A program made the position numbers and the translations under genes. Shown one piece after another: positions 1-10,127 of a stretch of DNA of 64,000 bases (its first letter is position 1; every line of letters begins with the position of its first letter). Under the pieces are notes generated by a model. It saw only the letters and a list, made by a program, of their open reading frames with translations, did no database searches and was not told the origin of the DNA. The DNA comes from Helicoverpa zea (Eukaryota > Arthropoda > Insecta > Lepidoptera > Noctuidae): positions 10,914,501-10,978,500 of the forward strand of contig NC_061456.1 of assembly GCF_022581195.2 (NCBI RefSeq). Direction: 5' to 3'.

Positions 1-120
1 GTGAAGAATATTTCTTCTAATCGGTTTGGTATTTTCTCAGCTTTTAGTGTAGAAACATACAAATATTTCTTAATTAGGTACCTATTATACTTTAATTAGG
101 TATATAAATGATCATTGGTG

Positions 121-1740
121 ACAAACAGTACAGTGTGGGTGGTAGCCTACAAGATAAGGACCGAAGATGTGGCCTAAGTCACCAAATACCTGAACTATAG
201 AGAGAAGAACGGATATGTCAAGAAGAGCATCACGTTTAAGCCGACAGATAATCTTGAACTATTCCAATTGACTGTGTATGTGGCTACAGAGGAAAATGAA
301 TCCTATGCTGATGAAGCGTCAATAGAAGAGATCGCCTAGCAGATGACATCCCACCAGGGGCCCCGTGGGCCTAATAAGAACATGAGGGAACTCATACTAG
401 ACCTCTCTGAGCTGGACGTTGCAGTGAGGAGACTAGATCCGGATTTTAAAAGACTGGATTGTGATATTTTTGTTAATGTTTAATATTTTAATTGCAATTT
501 ATCCTAAAATAGACCAATCCTTAGGTGGTAGGAGAGTGACCACCAACAATTGCATTCCCAAAGAGGGTTGACGTCAGGCAGGCGGCCGGTCGTAAAAAAA
601 ATATATTCTGTATTCGCCAACTGTGCGAAAAGTACAGGGGTGCACACAAAAACTTGCATATGGTGTTCGTTGACCTCGAGAAGGCATATGACCGGGTGCC
701 TCGTGAGGTTTTGTGGTGGGCCCTTGAGGAGAAAGGTATACCAGGGAAGTATGTGCAGTTGATTCGAGCGATGTACGGCAGATGCAGTACACAAGTCCGG
801 TCCGCAGCGGGCACTACCGCCAGTTTCAGTGTAGGTGTTGGCTTACATCAGGGGTCGGCTCTTAGCCCGTACCTCTTCCTGATGGTAATGGACGCGCTAA
901 CGGCAGATATACAGGAGGAGGAACCCTGGTGTATGCTTTTCGCCGATGACATTGTTCTGGTGGGGGAGAGTGGGCCAGAGGTCCAGAGTAGATTGGAGGC
1001 ATGGCGGCTGAGACTGGAGACAGTAGGTTTAAAGGTGAGCAGGAACAAAACCGAATACCTTCATTGTGATTTTGGTGGTATTTCAGGACCCATGACCATA
1101 ACCCTAGCCGGCATGCTCCTACCAGTTTGCTCCGACTTCCGGTACCTTGGTTCACTCGTCCAAAGTGACGGTGAGGTGAACAGGGACGTTACGCATCGGA
1201 TCAATACTGGATGGATGAAGTGGCGACAGATAACTAGCGCTATATGTGACCCGCGGATGCCCCTCAAACTGAAGGGCAAAATTTACAAATCCGTCATTAG
1301 ACCTGTCGTCCTGTATGGATCGGAGTGATGGGCATTGAAAAAGAGGGATGAGAAGAGAGTGCATGTAGCAGAAATGAGAATGCTGAGATGGATGTGTGGT
1401 GTTACAAGAATGGATAAAGTGAGGAATGATTACATTAGAGGAAGTCTGAAAGTAGCGCCAGTTACAGAAAAGATGAGAAGTAGAAGATTGTCGTGGTATG
1501 GGCATGTAATGAGGAGGGATGATACACATGCAACAAAGTGTGTGCTAAGTATGAATGTAGATGGATGGAGAGGAAGAGGAAGACCTAAGAAAAGATTGAT
1601 GGATTGCCTGAAAGATGATATGAATAGGAAGGGAGTGAGTGTCAGTAGGACGAGTGACAGGGGAAAATGGAAGAAAATGACATATTGCGCCGACCCCAAT
1701 TAAAATTTGGGAACAGGGCAGGAGAAAGAAGAAGAAGAAG
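121..1740 (+). mobile_element. 5'-truncated, rearranged RTE-like non-LTR retrotransposon insertion
   Basis: The insertion is bounded by a perfect 15-bp target-site duplication, aaatgatcattggtg, at 106-120 and 1741-1755. It ends in a GAA/GAAG-rich microsatellite tail (about 1721-1740), as is common for RTE-like elements. The 3' two thirds encode a reverse transcriptase. The first 450 bases (121-570) do not read as the expected upstream endonuclease/RT region, so the copy is 5'-truncated and internally rearranged. It sits in intron 1 of the first UPF0728-like paralog. Assignment to the RTE group rests on remembered RT sequence style and is less certain than the insertion boundaries. Confidence 0.85.
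603..1703 (+). pseudogene. Reverse transcriptase (LINE) with in-frame stop
   Basis: One frame reads from an IRQLCEKYRG-like RT start through the finger motif FVDLEKAYDRVPREVLW, the QGSALSPYLF motif and the catalytic FADDIVLV box (about 938-961). It continues into the C-terminal segment LRWMCGVTRMDKVRNDYIRG and WYGHVMRR, ending at the stop near 1703. A single TGA at 1326-1328 interrupts it at YGSE[stop]WALKK, where relatives usually have a cysteine. Both catalytic aspartates are present. The endonuclease domain is missing and no valid start exists. It would have polymerised DNA during target-primed reverse transcription but is dead in this copy. Confidence 0.85.
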
Positions 1741-1840
1741 AAATGATCATTGGTGTTATATTGTCAGTGTACTTAGATTATATTAGTACGGAAATATATA
1801 TATTTATTAAGTCAACTAACAACACCTTTCGCTTTAACAG

Positions 1841-2508
1841 ATCGTCTTCAAAAGTTGGGCTTCCGAATAGATCTCGTTCCGGTTCCATTTATCAACTATT
1901 TCATGCTCGAAATGTGTGGACATGAAGTAAGCATTTTAAATAAAATCTGTATCTACTTTTTTCATTCTAGTCACACCCCATAACCCTATTTACAAACTCC
2001 AGCATACAATAAAAATCATAGATTCCCCTTGAAAAGAAGGGGAAAGAATGGAAAAAAGTAAAGTATCACCTACTTTGGGAAATATTTGTATTTTTTAATA
2101 AATAATTTCACCTACGTGTAAAATCTGAATACCAATCACGAGCTTGACTCAATTTACCACCAAAACCATAAATTTCAGGTATTCCGCTGCAACCTGAAGC
2201 ATATGAAATTCAACACGAGGCCTAGCCGGGATAAGATTTGCAGAAGAGCCATAGAAGCAGTAATGACGTCAGCCGTGAAGTTCCGACGAGCTCGCGCCAT
2301 TCTCTGGTTCTGGACGGCTTTGGATCACCAGATGTTCAGAAGAAGTGCCTATGCCCCGCCTGACTACTGGGCAAAAGACATAGATTTGGGATTTTCAACC
2401 TGTGCAGAGTGTATTGAATGCTGTAAAATCCTTGTGAAAAAACGGTCGCCTAACGATGATAAAGGTGAAGATGATATTGAGACATTATCGTCGGAATACA
2501 GTATTTGA
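1841..2508 (+). CDS. UPF0728 (C10orf53-like) paralog 1, exons 2-3 only
   Basis: Exon 2 is 1841-1926 (AG before, GTAAGC-type donor after) and encodes RLQKLGFRIDLVPVPFINYF...MCGHE. Exon 3 is 2179-2508 and begins VFRCNLKHMKF. Exon phases match the two downstream paralogs exactly (phase 1, then phase 0). Exon 1 is not in the window. The intron bases 1-100 align by eye with 3581-3665 of paralog 2, so exon 1 should lie roughly 100 bp upstream of base 1. The core pattern, GL...LG(H/F).V.L...N...LE..G.EVF.CN...L.F......C..A..AV, resembles UPF0728, a small family of unknown function. A basic segment (AVKFRRARAILWFWTALDHQMFR) and an acidic tail (KGEDDIETLSSEYSI) follow. Family call about 0.6; gene structure is firmer. 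Confidence 0.7.
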
Positions 2509-2951
2509 TCCGTTGTTTCGGTAATTTCGATGGATCCCATTTGCTATTTCCATTGAATCCAGTTTTATAACATTCATTCATTTGTACTTGAAAGAAGAAA
2601 AACGTTTAATTTAGAAACATGACCTACGGCGTATAAAGTAAACTTTCGTGATATTCAAAGCAACAAATATTGAAATGGGATCCAAGGAGAATGATTCAAT
2701 ATAGGTTCTAGTACCATTTGTAGTATTCAGTATTTGGCAGACTGTCCAAAATCTCTGGTAGCGTTAGCAGTGAATATTTTTCAAGTTATTTTTGTAAGTA
2801 CGAACATGTCTTTATCTTTATTTGCTAGTCTTGTTATTGTTAAATATATTCTTTTATTTAAATATTTACCTGTTTTTTTTTTTTTCATTTTACTTGGTAA
2901 TCAGGTTCTATCAAACAATAAAAACAAGCATCATAAAAGGACCCTATGTGA

Positions 2952-3115
2952 ATGTGTGGGTTACATTATAAACGCTTAGAATGTCCTGCTCCACGGTGGA
3001 CCGACGAATTGAAGAAGGTGGCGGACAGTGGATGGATGCGGGCTGCCCATGACCGGCACGGTTGGCATTCGTTGGGGGAGGCCTGCTATGTTTATTTTAT
3101 GAACCTAAATGATAA
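2952..3115 (+). mobile_element. LINE C-terminal fragment
   Basis: The translation around 2985-3105 reads CPAPRWTDELKKVADSGWM followed by RAAHDRHGWHSLGEA. This is the distal C-terminus typical of lepidopteran RTE-like LINE proteins. Only about 50 codons remain. It lies between paralogs 1 and 2 of the UPF0728-like cluster. I did not find a convincing target-site duplication. Confidence 0.65.
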
Positions 3116-3378
3116 TCTACTCATGATTGTTCTACTCATGATCATGAATAGAACACGTGGTAAAAATATTGCCAAAGAATTCCATTTCACACTGGACAAT
3201 ATATTGAAACTACAAATTAAATACCAACCAAGGAGGACTTGTGGCTGGCACATGATGAATTAAAAAAGCAATCTGTCACCCTAAATTGTTCTTGGGGCAG
3301 TTTTATGTAAACATTTTTATAAATCATTTTATCTTTTGATCCTCTTTTATATTACTTTATATATTTTAATATATTAAA

Positions 3379-4449
3379 ATGTCTTTTTTATACGTGAAGG
3401 CATACTATGGACCTTGCAACACTTTTGATACCTGCAAACATAAACCGCAGTTGTTAACTGGTCTTAGAGGTAACTAATTTGAAACTGGCTTTTCCCGCGG
3501 CTTCACTTACGTCTTTGGTTACCCAAATAAATAAATAAAATATAGTCTATTTTACTCGGAGAAAGTAAAGCTTCCCAACCGTGAAGATTTTTTTTTCAGG
3601 TCGATACAGTAATTTCCAAGCTTTTAAAGTACAAACAAATAAATATTTCCTCATTTTAAACATTATATTGGTAACCACCCTTTGCCTTAACAGATCGACT
3701 TCAAAAGTTGGGCTTCCGAATAGATCTCATCCCGGTTCCATTTATAAACTATTGCATGCTCGAAATGTGTGGACATGAAGTAAGAATTTTATAATGAGTT
3801 CTTTTTCAATTCTCAGCATTTTTTTTAATTTTGAAAAGTTTCAGCAGAATAAATTTCTCTGAAAATTCATTCCACAATGTATAAAGTAGGTGTTACAGTT
3901 TGGCTTAGAGCTATTCTGACACTATTCACTTAGTTAATATTTGTCATGTCCCTATTTTCACCCTTTGTGGACTCAATATAAGCCTGTATTGTGTTTGCCC
4001 ACAAAATAACTTTCCTTATGTAAAATATCAAGAGGCTTAACTTAACTGAACACTAAAACCAAAAATTTCAGGTATTCCGCTGCAACCTGAGGCATTTGAG
4101 ATTCAACACGAAGCCGAGCCGGGATAAGATTTGCAGGAAAGCAATTGAAGCAGTAATGACGTCAGCCGTGAAGTTCCGACGAGCTCGCGCCATTCTCTGG
4201 TTCTGGACGGCTTTGGATCACCAGATGTTCAGAAGAAGCAAGTTCGCTCCCAAAGACTACTGGGCTTCTGACATCACACACCCAGCAACTACGTGCACAG
4301 ACTGTGCATTGTGCTGCCATAAGGCTAGTAGAAAGCAAGAACTAGTTGACGATGATATACCTGATGAACTTGAACCCAAACACCATGAAAGTGTACATTT
4401 TGATACAATTTCTGAATTCTCAGTTTATATAGCAGATGCACAGAAATAA
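3379..4449 (+). CDS. UPF0728 (C10orf53-like) paralog 2, complete, 184 aa
   Basis: There are three exons: 3379-3469, 3694-3779 and 4072-4449. Lengths 91+86+378 = 555 nt give 184 residues plus TAA. Exon 1 starts MSFLYVKAYYGPCNTFDTCK, matching the V..YGPC/YGPY start of UPF0728 proteins. Donors are GTAACT and GTAAGA, and both acceptors end in CAG. Exon 3 shares an uninterrupted identical stretch of about 85 bp with paralog 1 (from GTAATGACGTCAGCC to ATGTTCAGAAGAAG). The C-terminal tail diverges completely and has a cysteine cluster (TTCTDCALCCHK) then acidic residues. Intron 1 holds a lepidopteran repeat fragment (about 3485-3580). The function of the family is unknown; vertebrate members are poorly characterised. 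There is no signal peptide or membrane segment. Confidence 0.75.
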
Positions 4450-4749
4450 TAAACATAAGAACTTACTTGTTTAACGGATTTGACGGCGATATGAAAACTT
4501 GCGTGAGATGAGAAGTCGAGTGCTTTTGAAGTCAGTGGACTATTCCTACTTAATGATAAATTATGGAAAACATTGATAACTATGCCATTCCTAAACCAAA
4601 CTGAAAATCCTGAAGTTTTCACGAACACTATTTCGATCGTAGATAGGCCTATGTTCTTGCATATCGCTTGTTGCTACTAACTTTATTTTGAACAATATTG
4701 TTAACATTTTGTAGTACTATATTTTTGTAGCTTATTTAAATATGTGTAA

Positions 4750-5337
4750 GGCGACATCTCGCCCTCTTCAAATGTAGCCCGAAGGCGAGATATATTTTTG
4801 GCCGATATTTGGTAGATATTTTTGAATACATTTTCATGACTGGGCCAGTTGTTTTCAAGAAAATCTATTGTGAATCAATTGGCCTACTGAGATAAATTCT
4901 GGGATTATGGAACTATGAATTTTTTGGTAGCTCAAAATTGTCAGGAGGCAAATAACTCTTGAACGTATCCTGAACACGATATTGGAAAATAAATAGGATT
5001 TTTATTTATATTTGATAAATAAAACTTTTCAAATATATATCTAATATTGATAAAATAAAATAAAACAATAGTGTGTTTAGAATTCATTCAAGAACAAAAT
5101 AAAGGGTGTCGCGGATCCTGGCATAACTACATTTGTATGGAACATATCTCCTGCACGAGCAAAATAATGTAGACAGAAAATTTACAAGTTCCATAATCCC
5201 CGAATACCTCAGTGAGGCACTTAACTCCCAGTAGTTTTCCTAGGACCACTGGCCCAGTCATGAAAATGCATTCGGGCAAATCTGGCCCCAACATCTGACC
5301 AAAGGGTTGTGTCATTTGTTGTGGGCAAGATGTCGCC
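4750..5337. mobile_element. 588-bp foldback/MITE with long imperfect TIRs, TAA duplication
   Basis: The left end, GGCGACATCTCGCCC (4750), is mirrored by GGGCAAGATGTCGCC ending at 5337. Both are flanked by TAA (4747-4749; 5338-5340), the 3-bp TWA target typical of PIF/Harbinger elements. The inverted arms extend inward with indels for about 150-200 bp; for example, catgactgggccagt at about 4836 has its complement at about 5250. The 62-codon ORF on the minus strand inside it is part of the arm and is not counted as a gene. Confidence 0.75.
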
Positions 5338-6084
5338 TAACCCTTAAATATACTTTTTGCCGTTACCTTGTTTATTTCATTATTATTTCAACGTTCAGGC
5401 ATCAAGGAAGATCTCTTTCGTTAACCACAGTAACAATTACGTTACGGACAGTATCCTACTTAACTGTGTTTGATAGCTCATATCTTAGTATCAAAGCCAT
5501 AAGTAATTGTGAAACTTCAGTTAAGTATTCAAACTTATATCCGTCCGTCTGTTCGCGTGCATAGCTACGCACATACATATTCACGATTAATCTAGAGTTT
5601 AAATTCTAGACTGTCTTTAATGAATAAATAGGTACTACAACATGCCATCCATCTTGTCTATGACCCATCTTAAGTAGGCCCTGCGGCGACCGTATGTCAA
5701 GGTAGTTAAGGTTTATATTAAACTAGCTGTTGCCCGCAACTTCGTCTGCGTAGGCAATATAGAATAGTCAAAATACTACTTATCCCGTAGGTGCATTCTT
5801 TCACGTGACAGTATAATTAGGATTAGCACTTATTTATTTATTTTTTTTTTTTTTTATAGCAGTCGCATAGATTCATTGATCAAGGTTGTGTTGTGGATGT
5901 GACCATTTATCTAAACAAAAGAAGTAAAGTTTGTGACGTTGTGAATATCTCTGGATCTAGTCAGCCAATTTGGAAAATTATTACGTATGGTGCGTAAGTA
6001 ATTTTCACAGGAAACAGTTATAATCTATGTCTATATGCTTTGAGTCTGACAAAGCTGTCATTTGTACATTTTCTGCAGCTGCTG

Positions 6085-6290
6085 CGACTAATCAGAAGCC
6101 AGAAAGTCTGTCAGTTTCACCATGGATATCGTCTTGTGTAGTGAGACTGGATTGAAGATAGGTAGATAGGTAGTCGCTCCAAGCAAAATATTGGTACTCA
6201 AACAGATTCGGTGACTGGAAGGCAACACCAACATAGTTGGGGAATAGCTGGATGGATGATAAAATGAGTCATCATCATCAGCAGGCGCAT
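6085..6290 (+). repeat. Degraded copy of the tRNA-derived SINE (3' half)
   Basis: The stretch follows the same order of landmarks as the intact SINE at 26866-27251: agaagccag.aagtctg, then gtagtcgct, ggtactca, a gattcggtgactggaaggc-like block, and a gttggggaa end followed by gatgat repeats. It is heavily mutated. The tRNA-like 5' part is not recognisable. Confidence 0.65.
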
Positions 6291-8637
6291 AGGGTAGGAT
6301 AGTTTCACTACTGGGGAGAAACACTTGTATGACGGGGATTTTCTGTGCACTTACTCACTATGGTAAGGCTGACCCCACGCGCGAGCGCGTCGCTTGCATT
6401 CTTCACACATGCCGCAGGGCATCAAAACGCGACGTTTACGCAGCACGCTCGCGACGCCCGCGCTACTCACACGCCCGAGGATCGCGCACGCCTAATGTGG
6501 TGGCCTAAGCCGGGACTCCACCGAAATGTTTGCTTTAGTTCACGAATAGGCAAAATGTACGTATCTGTGAGAGTCCACTTCATGTGTTCGTACTTGAAAC
6601 CTGCAGTTTTGCCAAGATTTTCAAAATGTACGCTCGCAATTTGTCATTTCTTGGTGGAGCCAGCAAATCAAAATAAACAGAAGTGTTGTATACTGTGCGT
6701 CACTACCGCACACCGGGAAAATTTCGCTCTTGCGGAGGACGTTTATACAAGATGTTGATTTGCATCCGTGTCATATTCAAGGAGGTAATTATGCTAATGA
6801 TTCTCGACCCAAATCAATAAAAGAATTGGTACGTAATTTTTTTTCTTTAATTTTTTTTCGGAATTCCGTAAATGTCATCTAGCCTTATTTAAACTTGGCG
6901 CGTATGTTACTGGCGTTAAAACCGTGCTGCGCCCTCACACAAACGCAAACACAAAGCATACGCAACGATCACTCATAAATTTCATTCATAAAATTGGATT
7001 ACTTCGAAAATACCACGACATTACAATGACAAAAAAAGCAGTGCATATTAGTTATTTCCCGTCTACTGTAATTCCAATCGATTATTTACGTATTGTATGT
7101 CCTCCTCCTGAACTATGGCACAAATGCAAATCAACACCTTGTATACCATATTTTGTGTCACACAGGACGACAGTAAGTATCCACCGAAACACTTTCAAAG
7201 ATCTGATGAACGAACAAATCAGACCTGACTTGGTCACCTGGGGCCAATCTCTATGAAGCGATCATATGCTTTGGCTCCTACTGTTATTGTGGTTTCTGAA
7301 AATTTATTCACCTCATTCAACGATGAATGTAATTCTGATGGTACTAATAAGAACACTTACTTAGCGCAGAAGCTGACGTTGGCAGGTCGACTCTTTTGAC
7401 TTCTCGAATAGGATACCATTGGTTTTTGTACAATGCACACCTGCAATGCATGCTGGATTAGGATAGGATACAGGTGGATAGGATTTGTAACAGAAAACAA
7501 TTCTGTCTTTGTGATTGAATGACATCAAACGTAGTTTTATATAAAAGGTGTTTTTTTAGACTTGGCTCGGGTCTTACTGAGACTGTTCGTAATCGTGACC
7601 AGTGTATTTGCGATCAGAAGTTGAAAGTAAGCATGTCTCTGGTATGCGACGCGCAATTTGTGCGTTTTCAGACGCATAAAGCATTTTACGTGTGTATGGT
7701 ATTAAATCGAGAAAGCTCCCATTTCTTATCTGCACTTTGTATCTGGGCTTGTTCTTAAAGCTACGGAATCCTACATTACCTACCTACCTCACGCTTAGCA
7801 CACGCTCACGCAGATCCTCCTTTCTTCTAGGATTAAGTTTACATATTTTGCATCAGAAAAAATAATTAAGGTCTACTTAATACTACTCACTCAAAGTAAT
7901 TTGTTTTCACATTAGTGGAAGATAAGCTAAACTATGTTTATGAAAAAATCCTGATATGAACTCCATCTGTAACTTTAAATGATAATTAATTGTTCCACTA
8001 AAGTCATCATTTTTGACATAATGTTCAAAAAATAATTTAGATGGCACCGTTTTAAATTTGGCTGAGAACTATTAATTTTCTTTTCATCAAGGTAATAATT
8101 ATAATTTTATTTTGATGTGGCACGGCAAACTGACAAACACTATTGAAATGTCTATCGAAAAATTACACTACGTGTTAAAATATGGTGAATTACGGAAAAT
8201 ACACAACTCCATCTGTTGAAATAATAATCCTCTATAAAGAATGTATGGTAATTTATTGTCATTTACCACCTCGCTCCTTTGACAAATTTGATGTATTTTA
8301 TTTAACACAGATTACCACAGATGGAGCTACTTTAACCTTGGCTAAACAAAATTTTCATATTTTTTTTTCTTCCGAAGTTACTTATGAAGGTGTGATTTTC
8401 TGTGTAAAGGTTAATAATAGGCCGATCAACTAATATAAGTACAACATTCAAATGTACAGTTTTGACAAACAGATTGCGTGTCGTAATATTTTACATCTTG
8501 AATTCACAAAATTAATCATATCTTTTGATAGAGTCAATCGATTTCGATGAAACAAAAACTAAGTAATACCCCAAGTTACGTAGAATTTTTGTATATAAGC
8601 ATTGTCTGCATTGAATTCGTAGATTTTACGTGAATCC

Positions 8638-8700
8638 CGAACAAACAAACAGATAAACAGACAAACAGACAAACAGACAAACAGACAAACAGACAAAAAT
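8638..8700 (+). repeat. (CAGACAAA)n simple repeat
   Basis: Six or so near-perfect tandem copies of the octamer cagacaaa sit directly after a cccgaacaaacaaac motif. This is a common 3' terminus of lepidopteran short interspersed elements, so it is probably the tail of one. Confidence 0.75.
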
Positions 8701-9158
8701 GACAAAAATGATGGAAATGGGTTCTGTTAGTTATCCTTTAACATGCTGGCTATTTTTTTTGTCAATTTCTTCAATGTACAAAAATTACTTTTCTACAGAT
8801 TTATTATATGTATAGATTGATGACTTCAAATGCGCGGCTTTAAATGGGCCTTAACATGGCCTTAACGCGGTAAAACCACAGTTCAAATATTATTTGTAGA
8901 AAAACTAGTCGATCATGATGAAAAAGTTCCTAATATTTTCTTTTAGAATCTGTACTGAAATGGTCTGTTGTGTTGAAAATTGTCAGTGGTCTGAAATAAA
9001 AACATTGCAAAATTATGATGGAGTGAATTTTTACATAATTATATAAATCCACTGTTTTTTATACTTTTTATAATGTTTGTTGCAAATTGAAATATGTATT
9101 TGTAGAGATATTTTATACTTACATTGATTACCTACCTAAAAATTTTTGTTCGCGAACC

Positions 9159-10127
9159 ATGTCGTTTCTGTATGTAAAGGTGTACTATGGACTCTGCAAG
9201 ACATTCCACAGATGCGTTCATAGACCCGAATTATTATATGGCCTGAGAGGTAAGATTACCTAACTCATATGTACCTAGATACTCAGCATCTTCCATTCAC
9301 CTATAGCATTTAACAAAATGCGTAAACATATAGGTAGGTACCCTGAACCAAAGTTGCAACCATTAAGAAATAAGTAGATATTATCTATTACTTGTAGCCA
9401 TTTATATAATCAAAGCCTGTAGCTAATTCTAATCAATGAAATGACTGTTGTAAGAATGATCTTATAACAAGCTCTTCATGTTTATATTGTATCTAAAGCA
9501 TTAATAAATTCTGAACAGATCGTCTGCAGAAGTTGGGGTTTCGAGTAGATTTAAAACCAGTAGAGTACATCAACTACTGCATGTTGGAAATGTGTGGCCA
9601 TGAAGTAAGTAATCTTTGATACTTTTGTAGATATCTTAATTTTTTTTATGTTAGTTATCTCAAATTCTTAACAGTCTTAACGTCTAACAAAACGCGGGAA
9701 CAATGTGAGACTCGTAAGTTGTGATTGTGAGTGAAATTGCAATAGAACCCAACAGATAACACCTTTTATTATAACCTCTATACCTACCCATTGTTATTAG
9801 AATTTGATTTGCTTAAGCTTACTCCCTGCTTTATTCCAGATATTTCGCTGTAATCTACAGCATTTAAAGTTTAACACGCCTTGGTATCGCGATCCTGTAT
9901 GCGCAAAGGCCGTAGAGGCTGTCATGGCGTCTGCGGTCAAGTTCCGAAGAGCTCGCAGCTACCTCTGGTTCTGGTCGCTCATGGACAATCAGATGTTCAG
10001 GAAAAGTATGTACGCACCGCCGAACTACTTTGCAGACGAAATGTTAAAGAAATTCAAGTCTGGAGATACGTTTGTAACTCACAACTGTGAAGATGGGGGA
10101 TTTTCTTTTTATTCTTTTCCTAGCTGA
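9159..10127 (+). CDS. UPF0728 (C10orf53-like) paralog 3, complete, 154 aa
   Basis: There are three exons: 9159-9249, 9519-9604 and 9840-10127 (91+86+288 = 465 nt). The donors are GTAAG in both cases and the acceptors are AACAG and TCCAG. Exons 1 and 2 have exactly the same lengths and phases as paralog 2, so the three genes descend from one by tandem duplication. The protein starts MSFLYVKVYYGLCKTFHRC. Exon 3 begins IFRCNLQHLKFNTPWYRDPV, close to the F.C.I..L.F...L.DP.C pattern of the UPF0728 core. The conserved basic/aromatic block KFRRARSYLWFWSLMDNQMF is retained. It is the most diverged paralog, with a short tail lacking the cysteine cluster. Function unknown; soluble by inspection. Confidence 0.75.

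Larger units (their letters stand above)
5338..9158. other. Intergenic repeat-rich region between paralogs 2 and 3
   Basis: This 3.8-kb gap has no gene I can support. It holds a lepidopteran interspersed repeat piece beginning ctagctgttgcccgc at about 5724, a decayed SINE (about 6085-6290), a GC-rich patch (6365-6490), a possible foldback near 6507-6735, and a (CAGACAAA)n tract at about 8640-8700. Several open frames of 80-110 codons (6345, 6924, 7519, 8182) lack recognisable domains or consistent splice phases. Confidence 0.5.

Noticed and set aside
5127..5315. 62-codon minus-strand ORF
   Set aside because: It is the inverted arm of the foldback element at 4750-5337.
6345..6758. 137-codon plus-strand ORF
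   Set aside because: GC-rich repeat-like sequence with foldback features, no domain, no splice context.
7026..7172. Open frame starting MTKKAVHISYFPS and ending at a good GTAAGT donor, considered as an extra UPF0728-like exon 1
   Set aside because: The next acceptor with an open frame (about 7559) is in a different phase, and no exon 2 homologue follows before 9519.
8182..8433. 83-codon ORF
   Set aside because: AT-rich, no recognisable domain, no conserved splice signals.
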